Positions 50,210 through 59,378 of a stretch of 64,000 nucleotides of DNA are shown here, in pieces (position 1 is the first letter of the stretch; every line of letters begins with the position of its first letter). Source of the DNA: G963662905 sp965230045 (GTDB lineage: Bacteria > Bacteroidota > Bacteroidia > Bacteroidales > WRLA01); NCBI GenBank assembly GCA_965230045.1, contig OZ245940.1:3100001-3164000 (forward strand), in the 5' to 3' direction. The notes beneath the pieces are model-generated. The model was given only the letters and a program-made list of their open reading frames with translations. It was not told where the DNA came from and searched no databases. The translations under genes were made by a program, and so were the position numbers.

Positions 50210-53167
50210 TTATTTTTTCACGAAAACACCTTTGGCATTAAACCCTGAAGATGTAGTAATAATATAAGAATAGAATCCCGCTGTTAAATCGTGAACATCA
50301 AATTGTAAAGCGGAGGATGATCCGGCCATTTGCAAGTGTTTAACCTGCTGTCCAATCGAGTTTACAATAACAATTTGGACGGAGGCAGCATCGAGTTCTT
50401 TTGCTGCAATATTAATGTAATCGGTAGCCGGATTAGGCCATGATTGGAGATGCTGATAAGAAGTCAGGTCATCCCTGATATAAGTAACATCTTTATAATT
50501 GATTGTAATCTTTAAATCATCTTGAGTCATTTCTTCCGGGATTAACTCTACATACAGTGGATGTGTAACTTTTCCAGGCACTTCGGCATAAACCCAATAA
50601 GAGCCTTCCCCCACAGCATCGAACGCAAAGCTACCGTCTTCATAACTCAATTCGGCTTCCAGAGCGTTGTAATTATCATTGAGCAGGAAGATTTCAACAC
50701 CTTCAGCAGGCAGACGGAGCCCCTCGGTATAGAAGACGTCTCCTTTGATAAAACCTACGCCATTAGCGAACTGTTCTTTAGGCAATAGCGAAATATCAAC
50801 TTTAAAATTATCCTGATTAAGGTTCAAAACCTCTGCATTTTCCCAGTTGAAATCGGCATCATAATAAGCAGCCACAAACTCATCTTCGTACGCATTTTGA
50901 GGACGCGCCCTGAGCAGGTACTCTCCGGCAGGAGCCTGATAGAAATAATAAATTCCATCCTCATTTACAGCACAAGTATCAATAGTAATATAATACTCTT
51001 CGTATTTTCTAATCAAATATACACTGGCATCGGCCGCAGGGAAAAATCCTGCAAAAACCTGACCGGCAATATTGTAGGCCAATGATGGCACGTATTCCGG
51101 GACAACAATATCCTTACAAACCTTATCTTCACAATAATCGGAGATAATGGTCAGGCAGACCGTATAGGTTCCTGCCTCTGCATAAATATGTTCCGGATTA
51201 TCCTGCCGACTATCAAAACCATCACCAAAATCCCAATAGACTTCATCGTAGGCCCCTTCCGACAAATTGGTAAACACAGCTTTAATAAACACGTCTAAAG
51301 TATCCATTTCTGCCGCAAAATTTGCCACACAATGCGCAGGATCAATCGGGATGTCTTTTTCCACGATACTGATACATCCCAGACTATCTGTGGCTGTAAG
51401 TTTTATGGTATAAGTCCCATTTGTTGCATATAAATGACTTACCGACAAACCTTCCCCTATGTGGCCATCGCCATAATCCCATTCAAAATCAACAGCGTAT
51501 GGTGATTCACTGGAAGCTTCGAGGCTTAACAGGAAGCCATCCACAGTGTAGGTAAAATCGGCCTGGCAATAGTTTTCAGGGATAATGATATTATCACAAT
51601 ATGAGCTTTCGGCGCCATTATCACTGTTTGTAACACTAAGACAAACCTGGTACACACCATCTTGCTCAAAGTAATGTTCCGGTGATATTTCGGTAGCATG
51701 GGTTTCGTCACCAAACGACCACATTACCTGATCAAAGGAACCACTTGTTTGATTTGTAAACAGTATGCCCTTCTCAGCACCTGCGATATATTCCCAGCTA
51801 AATAAGGCTTCAAGATCAGACTGTGTGCTGACCTTGACCAATTTTTGAATCTCAGAATTGCAACCCAGGCTATCTACAGAAGTAAGCACAACAGTATAAT
51901 CACCGCTTTCAAAATAGCGATGCGACACTTCAGCACCTTCGTCCTTGCTGCCATCACCAAAATCCCATTGATAGCTTACAGGATAAGGGCTGTTGTTCAA
52001 AGCAGCAAAATCAACCAGGAGGGCATCCGATCCGAATGTAAAATCGGCATTGCAGTTATAATATGGTGAATAAACCTGCTGGCAATGGGAATCTTCACAA
52101 CCCGTCAGTGTATCAATAGTATATATGCAAATATCGTGGTCTCCGGCCGGCAATATAATGCTGAAAACACTATCGGTACTAATTATTATTTCATCCATCA
52201 TCCAGATTCTTTCCGCAACATCGCCTTCAGAGACATCGCTAAAGGTAAATTTCTGCAGCAAACTTTCATCCTGAACGTAGGTAAAATCAGCATTGCACAT
52301 AATTTCATTGCGCACCACAACTGTTTTGGTTGTAGAAAACATACAATAATCGTCATCAACGGTAGTAAGCGTTACTTCAAAAGCACCTTCAAAGTCATAT
52401 TGATGGAATACAAGCTTTCCACTGTCAACTGTTCCATCGCCAAAGTCCCAAAAACATGAAGCAGAAGTATCGCTCAATACAGCTTCAAAGTCCACGGCAC
52501 AATTATCCAGCAAAATATAGTCGAAATTGGAATTACAATTACTTGGTGTTTTAATAGAGATATTGGCACAATATTGATCTTCACATTGTTCTTCGGGATT
52601 GCTAACGGTAAGGCAAACCGTATAATCTCCCGGGGCATAATTATGTGTAGGATGAACATAAGTACTGGCATGTCCATCGCCAAAATCCCAATAAACTTCG
52701 GTAAAATTTTCGGAGAGGTTATTAAAATGAATCAATTGTTCATTGAATGCATCATGGGAATAGATAAAAAAGGCTTCGCAATCATTTATAACCGGGATTG
52801 TTGGAAGATAGAGTGTTACATAAAAATTTTGTGCAGAATCGGGATAATAAAACACGGTAGTATCGATTGTTTCACCAAAGAAACCCTGTGTTGAGATATT
52901 TAGGCTTCCACCCTGGTCGCTATCACCTGACGGGATTTTAACCAGGAAGTTCCCTTCACTGTCACTTCCGGAAAAAAGCGTCCAGAAGCCCACCGAAGTG
53001 GAATCCTTTCCCGTAATTTCCACAGAATGGTAGGAAACCGGTTCGAGTTGCGTAGTAACAACCCGGCCGATTATATTAATATAATCCACGGTATCCTGCG
53101 CATTTATATTAATGGCTAGTGTGAATAATGCCAGGGAAAGCAAGAACCGTTTAAAAAATTTCTTCAT
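50210..53167 (-). CDS. Giant PKD-repeat T9SS surface protein (985 residues)
   Basis: The ATG at 53167 is used, since the frame opens one codon earlier with TTG. A signal peptide ends at INAQ (about residue 24). A carboxypeptidase-regulatory-like domain (about 30-125) is followed by about seven PKD-type units. These are marked by YWDFGDG, FWDFGDG, QWDFGDG, MWSFGDE, EWDYGDG and YWDFGDG, with one degenerate unit (RIWMMDE). Two more regulatory-like domains (about 700-900) and a T9SS sorting domain (SWPNPATDYINI, LTAGFYSYIITTSSG, FVKK end) complete it. It is a surface adhesin- or scaffold-like protein. It lies directly after the anti-sigma-like gene in the same operon, so it may be the main target of that sigma system. 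Confidence 0.88.
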   Translation of the reverse strand: MKKFFKRFLLSLALFTLAININAQDTVDYINIIGRVVTTQLEPVSYHSVEITGKDSTSVGFWTLFSGSDSEGNFLVKIPSGDSDQGGSLNISTQGFFGETIDTTVFYYPDSAQNFYVTLYLPTIPVINDCEAFFIYSHDAFNEQLIHFNNLSENFTEVYWDFGDGHASTYVHPTHNYAPGDYTVCLTVSNPEEQCEDQYCANISIKTPSNCNSNFDYILLDNCAVDFEAVLSDTSASCFWDFGDGTVDSGKLVFHQYDFEGAFEVTLTTVDDDYCMFSTTKTVVVRNEIMCNADFTYVQDESLLQKFTFSDVSEGDVAERIWMMDEIIISTDSVFSIILPAGDHDICIYTIDTLTGCEDSHCQQVYSPYYNCNADFTFGSDALLVDFAALNNSPYPVSYQWDFGDGSKDEGAEVSHRYFESGDYTVVLTSVDSLGCNSEIQKLVKVSTQSDLEALFSWEYIAGAEKGILFTNQTSGSFDQVMWSFGDETHATEISPEHYFEQDGVYQVCLSVTNSDNGAESSYCDNIIIPENYCQADFTYTVDGFLLSLEASSESPYAVDFEWDYGDGHIGEGLSVSHLYATNGTYTIKLTATDSLGCISIVEKDIPIDPAHCVANFAAEMDTLDVFIKAVFTNLSEGAYDEVYWDFGDGFDSRQDNPEHIYAEAGTYTVCLTIISDYCEDKVCKDIVVPEYVPSLAYNIAGQVFAGFFPAADASVYLIRKYEEYYITIDTCAVNEDGIYYFYQAPAGEYLLRARPQNAYEDEFVAAYYDADFNWENAEVLNLNQDNFKVDISLLPKEQFANGVGFIKGDVFYTEGLRLPAEGVEIFLLNDNYNALEAELSYEDGSFAFDAVGEGSYWVYAEVPGKVTHPLYVELIPEEMTQDDLKITINYKDVTYIRDDLTSYQHLQSWPNPATDYINIAAKELDAASVQIVIVNSIGQQVKHLQMAGSSSALQFDVHDLTAGFYSYIITTSSGFNAKGVFVKK

Positions 53168-53170
53168 CAA

Positions 53171-54799
53171 TTAAAGTTTAATAAGTAAACCCATGCGCAC
53201 GCCTACCGCATAAGGATTTTCATCCTGGCCCGGCAGAGCGTTTTCATATGCGGAACGCAGGAAATACCTGAGTTCCGGTTCTAATTCAAAACGGAACCGA
53301 TCAGACAAACGGTAATTGGCGGCTACTCCAAAACTGTATTGCCATTGGGTTCGGTAACGGCCCGGAGCGATATTGTTCGTATTCAAAACAATATCTCTTT
53401 GATCAGAACCGATATAGTTGCTTACATTTTTTTCGAGCTGCATTGCCATAATAAAACCTGTTTTCAGCAAAAAGCCAAAACGGCTGGAGGCTGAATTAAA
53501 ACGGTATCCCGCCATTATGGGCAATGAAAAATAAGTATAAGTCGTATTACTGGCTTCGTTGATGGTTAACACAGCTGTATCATTCACATCTTCATTTGAT
53601 GTGTGGTACACAGGCAGCACTTCATTAGTAACAGGATCAACGACAAAAGTCATGGAATCCAAATCATTATAGCTGCCAATGTATTCGTGCATACTTACTT
53701 CCCAATCGGCTTGTGCAGTATTGGTTGTAATTCCCAGGCCGCTTTGTACAAAATAATTCCCAGCAAAGGAATAGCGCACATAAACATCTGTATTATAAGC
53801 CATTTGATCGTTTCCATCAACGGTATTAAACCATTTTTGTAGCATAAACCCTACGCCCGCCTCAAAATATTTTGATTCTTGATCCTGTGCAAGCGTACCT
53901 GCCGGAAGTTTCGCATCCTGGCCGTCAAACTCATATGACTTTTTGCGCTTGTTTAATTTATTGCGCATTTTGTCGTGGCGTGCTTTACGGTCTTGTTTGG
54001 AAGCGGCAAAATGAGGAAGGGGGAATTGATATTCAGCATCCACTTTCTCATAGTGGGGTTTTTCGGGGATAAATCCAGGAATCGGTTTTAACCTGCCCAG
54101 TTTCCATTTTTGGATATCGTTACTGGTGGCAATATCATTATTTTTTACCAGGCTCGGGTTATTTATTTTAGGAACGGTGGTGGCTGCCTCCACATTACCT
54201 GTGCTTGCGTCGGTATTTGTAGTGACAGGTGTTGCTGGCGGGGCTGCAGCTGCCACTGCAACAACTGTTTCATTTTCCTGATCTTTGCCGGAATCAGCAA
54301 TATCTGCTAAAGAATTCTTGCTATCCTCTTCTACTGGAGCAGCTACAGCATCGTTTGGAGAGGCTTCTGCATCGTCTCGGCTAAGGATTTGCTCTGCCAA
54401 AACAACATTGGTATTTGCATCTTCCTCTTTTGTTGTTGTCGGTATTTCCTGATTCTTCGTAGTTTCTAAAGGCTTATTGTCATTTTGGATATCAATAGAT
54501 TTGATATTATCCTGTGGCAGGGGCTGGGAATCGGCAAGGTCTTTTTGAAGCGGGGGCAGATATTGATTTTCCAGCTCAATATTTTCCGATGGACTAAGAG
54601 TAAACCACAAACCGCTGCTAACCAAAATGAGGGCAGCACAAACTGTAGTAATATTTTGAGGACTTACGAAAGAAAAGTTGATGAATTTACGCCAAAACAC
54701 CTTGTTGTGGAGTTGTTGTTTCAATTCCACAGGCGCTTTGATTTCCTGTCCAGCAAGGGCAGAAAAGATAAAGTCATCTATATTATTCTTATCGTACAT
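53171..54799 (-). CDS. Anti-sigma-like membrane protein with C-terminal outer-membrane beta-barrel
   Basis: 542 residues. Residues 1-45 (DDFIFSALAGQEIKAPVELKQQLHNKVFW) look like a cytosolic anti-sigma-type segment. One membrane helix follows at about 50-66. Residues about 75-250 are low-complexity, rich in Asn, Thr, Ala, Asp and Pro. The last 230 residues read as beta strands of an outer-membrane barrel (FEAGVGFMLQKWF, VYVRYSFAGNYFVQSGLGITTN, LPIMAGYRF, FGFLLKTGFIMAMQL, YSFGVAANYRL, ending VGVRMGLLIKL with a terminal hydrophobic residue). The chain would therefore cross both membranes. It overlaps the sigma factor gene by one base. Confidence 0.7.
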   Translation of the reverse strand: MYDKNNIDDFIFSALAGQEIKAPVELKQQLHNKVFWRKFINFSFVSPQNITTVCAALILVSSGLWFTLSPSENIELENQYLPPLQKDLADSQPLPQDNIKSIDIQNDNKPLETTKNQEIPTTTKEEDANTNVVLAEQILSRDDAEASPNDAVAAPVEEDSKNSLADIADSGKDQENETVVAVAAAAPPATPVTTNTDASTGNVEAATTVPKINNPSLVKNNDIATSNDIQKWKLGRLKPIPGFIPEKPHYEKVDAEYQFPLPHFAASKQDRKARHDKMRNKLNKRKKSYEFDGQDAKLPAGTLAQDQESKYFEAGVGFMLQKWFNTVDGNDQMAYNTDVYVRYSFAGNYFVQSGLGITTNTAQADWEVSMHEYIGSYNDLDSMTFVVDPVTNEVLPVYHTSNEDVNDTAVLTINEASNTTYTYFSLPIMAGYRFNSASSRFGFLLKTGFIMAMQLEKNVSNYIGSDQRDIVLNTNNIAPGRYRTQWQYSFGVAANYRLSDRFRFELEPELRYFLRSAYENALPGQDENPYAVGVRMGLLIKL

Positions 54800-55374
54800 C
54801 AGCTTTTTTTGGCTTTTTCAATTTTAAGTTCATTGATTTTCTTTTGCAGGTATTTTCTGGCCTTCAACAATTGTGTTTTTGATGTATTTTCTGAAACACC
54901 TAACATATCGGCAATTTCTTTATGCCCATATTTTTCAAAAACAAAAAGGTTAAAAACACTGCGATAACCGGGTGGGAGTTCCTGAATCAATATCAGGATT
55001 TCCTCTTCCGTAACGTGCACTTCATCATCCTGGCTGTAGTCATCGTCGCTTTGATCGCCAATCCTTTCTTCAAGGGCGTCGAAGTCAACGGTATCGCGCC
55101 GTGCATTTTTTTTACGGATATGGTTTAGGGCAGTATTTACCATAATACGTTTCATCCAGCCTTCAAAAGAACCTCCTTCGATTTTCCTGAACTTTTTAAC
55201 GTTAAAGAAAATCTTTATAAAGCCTTCCTGCATAATATCCTGGGCTTCCTGGCTATCAGAGCTGTATCTCATACAAAGCCCAAGCAAAACCGGAGAGTAC
55301 TGATCGAACAGTTTGTCTAAAGCCTTGCTTTTGCCTTTGATACAATCCCTAATAAGCTTGTCATCCAGGGTCAT
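54799..55374 (-). CDS. ECF-type RNA polymerase sigma factor
   Basis: 191 residues. The sigma-2 region includes LFDQYSPVLLGLCMRYSSDSQEAQDIMQEGFIKIF (about 24-58) and EGWMKRIMVNTALNHIRK (about 70-88). An acidic linker (about 100-122) follows. The sigma-4 region has LPPGYRSVFNLFVFEKYGHKEIADMLGVSENTSKTQLLKARKYLQ (about 131-175), with the helix-turn-helix. It probably directs transcription of the following anti-sigma-like and PKD genes, and its stop overlaps the next start. No obvious -7 motif lies upstream, in line with autoregulated control by a different promoter class. Confidence 0.92.
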   Translation of the reverse strand: MTLDDKLIRDCIKGKSKALDKLFDQYSPVLLGLCMRYSSDSQEAQDIMQEGFIKIFFNVKKFRKIEGGSFEGWMKRIMVNTALNHIRKKNARRDTVDFDALEERIGDQSDDDYSQDDEVHVTEEEILILIQELPPGYRSVFNLFVFEKYGHKEIADMLGVSENTSKTQLLKARKYLQKKINELKIEKAKKS

Positions 55375-55679
55375 TATGCAATGTATATGGTAAACACCGT
55401 ATTTAGGTCAGGTTGCCTGCAAATTTTATTTTTATTGCAGTAAACCCAAAATTTATAATTTGTGGATACAGGATTAAGTTTTTCTTTTCAGAAAAATGCG
55501 TAAAAAAGAAATCTAAATCTCTCTTTGCAAGTTGACCCAACAGGCATAATGCAAAAATAAATCCCTTAACAGCAAGGATTTACAATGGAGAGAGAGATAA
55601 AATTTCAATCTTCAATATTCAGCCAAGAATATTTCTGCTTTCTTAACAAGAATATCTTAATTAGCCTGGCTCCACTTTA
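55375..55679. other. Intergenic region upstream of the sigma factor
   Basis: 305 bp, AT-rich, no gene. It contains GTATCCACA in reverse near 55462 (one base off a DnaA box) and no TAnnTTTG. It must hold the sigma operon promoter. No clear terminator for the PKD gene to the right was seen, only T-rich runs. Confidence 0.45.
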
Positions 55680-58600
55680 TTAGCGCACAAATATAACAGA
55701 ATAGCTGGAAATTACACCATCCTGATGCAATAAACTTATAAAATATTGTCCCGGTGCCAGCGGGGCATCAAGCTTTTGTATCGTGGGGACATTTGCTTGC
55801 AGTCTTAATTCCCTGCTCAATATACGATGGGCACCGGCTGAGTGCAATTCGAGCTGAACCGTTTCAGAAAAATCGGGAACGATAAAGATATTAATAAACT
55901 CCTTTGCCGGATTTGGGTATAACAAAACATGGTGGTAAAAATCTTCTTCGCCTACCGATGTAGGATTGGATTGCTTATAAATCCGCACACAAACGGTATC
56001 TTCGACGGGCCTTTGGTTATTAAGGTACACATCCGGATTAGACGAAATGTATCCGGGTTGGCTGTAGAACAGTTGGTATTCACCCATTCCCAGCTGCGAG
56101 AAAACAAACGCACCTTCATCATCGGTAATCCTAAAACCTACAATATCCTCCTGATGAATCAAAAGCACCATTTTACCGGCAGCAGGCAGCCCGGGCTGTG
56201 GCACATCCTGCCCAAAAATGAGCGCTTTTCCATCGATAACACCATTACCTGCCGGTGGTTGGTTTAGCTGTTTAAGATGTATATCCGAATGAAAACTATT
56301 GCTTTGTGTCAAATCAATAGTTTGTGCGTCTTTCCAGTCCAGACTGTTTTCAAAATATGCAGGAAGGAAATCGCCATATGCGTTTGAATTCTCTGTAAGC
56401 GAAGCCCGTACAGCATAAATTCCCCTGATCAGTCCCGGGAAAAAATAATAGCCCAATTGATAATAAAAGCCGGTATCCACTTTTACCCAGTGATCGTCGT
56501 TTAGTACTCGGTACAATTCGAGCAATGCCGTATCATTTTCATGGACAGGATTGTTCATGACTTTATTCCCCAAAAACAAGGAGCCGCCCAGGTCGAAATG
56601 TTTGTATGTATAAATCGTTTTGGTCAGGCTGTCTGTTATATAGATATTTGGTGGCAGATAATCTGTGACCTTTAATTTTACTTCATAGCTTGCCTGCTGG
56701 TTTAGGTATTGATGTTGCGGGTTTGTTTGCCTGGATGAATTCCCATCGCCAAAAGTCCAAAGCCGGCTTTTTATCTGATTTCCTTCCGAGCGGTCGTAAA
56801 AATAAAACTGGTTCACCTGCCCGGGAGTTGAATCATGCACAAAATCAAAATCTACTTTTAAATTTTGAAAATCAAGTTTTATTTGCCGGCTCACAGAGTC
56901 CTCACATAATTCGGGATAATAATTATTGCGGAGCATAAGCGATACGACATAATTTCCTGGCGCTGCATAGGTATGTGAAGGCTGGTATTCGCTTGATGCA
57001 GTGCCATCGCCAAAATACCATGTAAAATCATTGGCAGAGCCTGCAGCCGTTGGCGAAAAATGCACCAATGAAGGGTAATTTTCATCAATCGCATACTCAA
57101 AAACGGCAGAACAATGCTGCAAATCAACATAAATTTCCTGTGTTACACTATCCATACAATATTCATTGTAGCCGCCACACCAGGCCAGAAGCTTAACAGT
57201 ATAGGTGCCTCCCTGGCTATAAATATGATCCGGGTTCTTTTCATCAGAGGCCGTGCCATCACCAAAATCCCATTGCCAGTTATCTATTGCATAGCCGGTT
57301 TGCGCATTAAAGGCAAAAATAAACGGGCGCAAAGGATCAATCTGATAATCAAATGCAGCACCGCAGCCCATATCAGCCAAAAAAACCGTATCGCACCAGG
57401 TATCTTTTAAATTGGGGTGCTCTGAATTTCCGATGCTCAAACAAACCCTGAAATCATTTTCAACGATAAACAAATGTTGCGGATTTTCCAGCTCACTGGA
57501 ATTACCATCGCCAAAATCCCATTCCCACGTATCGGCAAAATCAGAAGATTCATTGATAAAGGCAATTTGTCCGGGATATGGCTGGCCATACTCAAAGGAA
57601 AAAGCAGCTTGAAAGGGAGGCTCGTCGATGTAAAGCGTATCGTAATGAATATCATTGCAGTGCTGGGGATACTGTGTATTAAAAGCTTTCAGGCTCACAT
57701 AATAATGTCCGGTATCCTGATAAACATGGAAAGGATTTTCTTCCGTACTGAAATTGCCATCGCCAAAACTCCACAAATAAGTATTTGGAAGTCCTTCCGA
57801 TTTATTTTCAAAGGCGATACGGTACGGATCCACAGGGTTTCCCGACCAGTTGAAATCGGCAAAGCAACCGGGAAATATAACTTCTACGCTATCAATTAAC
57901 ATATCATCGCAATAATCAGGATATTGAGAATTCATAACCCTTAGGCTCACCTGATATTTCCCTGCTGTTTCATATTCGTGAACCGGTTCAAAAGCAAAGG
58001 AACCGCTCCCATCGCCAAAGCTCCAGATATATTTATCAGCATGTGGTGATGAAAAATTGAGAAAACTGAATTCAAAATAATTATTGGGATTCTGCTCATA
58101 CGACCAATCCGCAATACACTCGGGAAAAACGACATACACAGAATCCTTGTAAATATCATAGCAGTAGCCGGGATAAAATGTGTTCATTGCGCGCAGTTGC
58201 ACGTAATACCATCCTGTATCGGGAAAAGTGTGCACAAGATTCCTTGAGGTATAGGACGTTCCATCACTGATATTCCACAAAAAACTATTGACCATACCGG
58301 TGGAAGTATTCTCAAACTGATAGGTAAAAACCCCGGACGGCAGCACAATGCTGGAGAAATCCGCAATACAAGGCTGAAAAACAATATGCACGCTATCGCG
58401 TAGTGTATCACGGCAATTGTAAGGGTTGTGGGTATTCCAAACGATCAAATCGACATCATACCAGCCCGTATCAGCAAAAGTATGGAGAAAGCTCTCGCTG
58501 AAATACATTGAGCCGTCTTCTATCTGCCACTGCAAACTATCATAATGCCCTGACGAAAGAGATTGAAAATGAACATCAAAAGGTTGATCAGGAAAGATAG

Positions 58601-58970
58601 AGTATGTAAAGTCAGAATGGCAATCATTTGGTTGTGGCACCATAACCGAATCGCAAAAAACATCCACATTGCTCTTCACGGCATTTCCAACTTCGAGACA
58701 AACATAATAATGGCCCGGGGCAGCGTAGGTATGTTTCGGATTAGGTTCGAAAGACTGGTTTCCATCGCCAAAATCCCACACCCAATAAAACACAGGCCCG
58801 GTGGATAAATCCACAAAGTGAAAATGCAAATCGACTGCTGAATCCTGATAATAGGTGAAATTTGCAACACAATCTTCTCTGCCCACATTCTGTGAATGAG
58901 CTGATTGCGGCATTAAAAAAAATAATGCCAACCAAATATAAATCACTGATAGAACCCCTGTCGTTTTCAT
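55680..58970 (-). CDS. Giant PKD-repeat T9SS surface protein (1096 residues)
   Basis: The start at 58970 immediately precedes a signal peptide (ending SAHSQ); the open frame goes 29 codons further without support. About nine PKD-type units follow, marked by VWDFGDG, QWQIEDG, LWNISDG, IWSFGDG, LWSFGDG, EWDFGDG, QWDFGDG, TWYFGDG and LWTFGDG. Most end in a Cys-x-D pair that may form inter-unit disulfides. Two regulatory-like domains (PAYFENSLDWKDAQTIDL; GNGVIDGKALIFG) and a T9SS sorting domain (LYPNPAKEFINIFI ... FVR) close it. It is the same plan as the protein at 50210, so the two are paralogues on either side of the sigma genes. Confidence 0.88.
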   Translation of the reverse strand: MKTTGVLSVIYIWLALFFLMPQSAHSQNVGREDCVANFTYYQDSAVDLHFHFVDLSTGPVFYWVWDFGDGNQSFEPNPKHTYAAPGHYYVCLEVGNAVKSNVDVFCDSVMVPQPNDCHSDFTYSIFPDQPFDVHFQSLSSGHYDSLQWQIEDGSMYFSESFLHTFADTGWYDVDLIVWNTHNPYNCRDTLRDSVHIVFQPCIADFSSIVLPSGVFTYQFENTSTGMVNSFLWNISDGTSYTSRNLVHTFPDTGWYYVQLRAMNTFYPGYCYDIYKDSVYVVFPECIADWSYEQNPNNYFEFSFLNFSSPHADKYIWSFGDGSGSFAFEPVHEYETAGKYQVSLRVMNSQYPDYCDDMLIDSVEVIFPGCFADFNWSGNPVDPYRIAFENKSEGLPNTYLWSFGDGNFSTEENPFHVYQDTGHYYVSLKAFNTQYPQHCNDIHYDTLYIDEPPFQAAFSFEYGQPYPGQIAFINESSDFADTWEWDFGDGNSSELENPQHLFIVENDFRVCLSIGNSEHPNLKDTWCDTVFLADMGCGAAFDYQIDPLRPFIFAFNAQTGYAIDNWQWDFGDGTASDEKNPDHIYSQGGTYTVKLLAWCGGYNEYCMDSVTQEIYVDLQHCSAVFEYAIDENYPSLVHFSPTAAGSANDFTWYFGDGTASSEYQPSHTYAAPGNYVVSLMLRNNYYPELCEDSVSRQIKLDFQNLKVDFDFVHDSTPGQVNQFYFYDRSEGNQIKSRLWTFGDGNSSRQTNPQHQYLNQQASYEVKLKVTDYLPPNIYITDSLTKTIYTYKHFDLGGSLFLGNKVMNNPVHENDTALLELYRVLNDDHWVKVDTGFYYQLGYYFFPGLIRGIYAVRASLTENSNAYGDFLPAYFENSLDWKDAQTIDLTQSNSFHSDIHLKQLNQPPAGNGVIDGKALIFGQDVPQPGLPAAGKMVLLIHQEDIVGFRITDDEGAFVFSQLGMGEYQLFYSQPGYISSNPDVYLNNQRPVEDTVCVRIYKQSNPTSVGEEDFYHHVLLYPNPAKEFINIFIVPDFSETVQLELHSAGAHRILSRELRLQANVPTIQKLDAPLAPGQYFISLLHQDGVISSYSVIFVR

Positions 58971-59378
58971 TTCTAAGCCTAAATATTTCAGCACTACGGT
59001 AAAGGTTGAAGCCGGAACCGAAGCAACAAAAATAGCAAAAGAAAATTTAAAAAGCATTTTTGCGCTTCATTTATTGTTAATATTATTAAAATGGCTGCAA
59101 TTTAATTCGACAAATATTCTTTCCAATTAATGGAATTTATTCAATATCGCACTATTTCCTTCTCAAAAGCACACTCAAAATTTCAAACTTCAGAGACAAA
59201 AATCACAATAATTATAATTAAAATCAATCTAAAGAAGAATTTGATTGATAAATTATTATACATATAGCCCTCATATTCTGTAATATATAATTGGCATGAT
59301 TATTGTTTTAGCAATATTTTTTCCATTATGAAGAAACCTTTTGTTCTGTTCTGGTATTAAGCAGTAAAAGCACTCATA
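58971..59378. other. Divergent intergenic region
   Basis: 408 bp, very A+T-rich. No gene, repeat or clear -7 motif was recognised. It separates the leftward PKD gene from the rightward T9SS gene and should contain both promoters. Confidence 0.5.
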
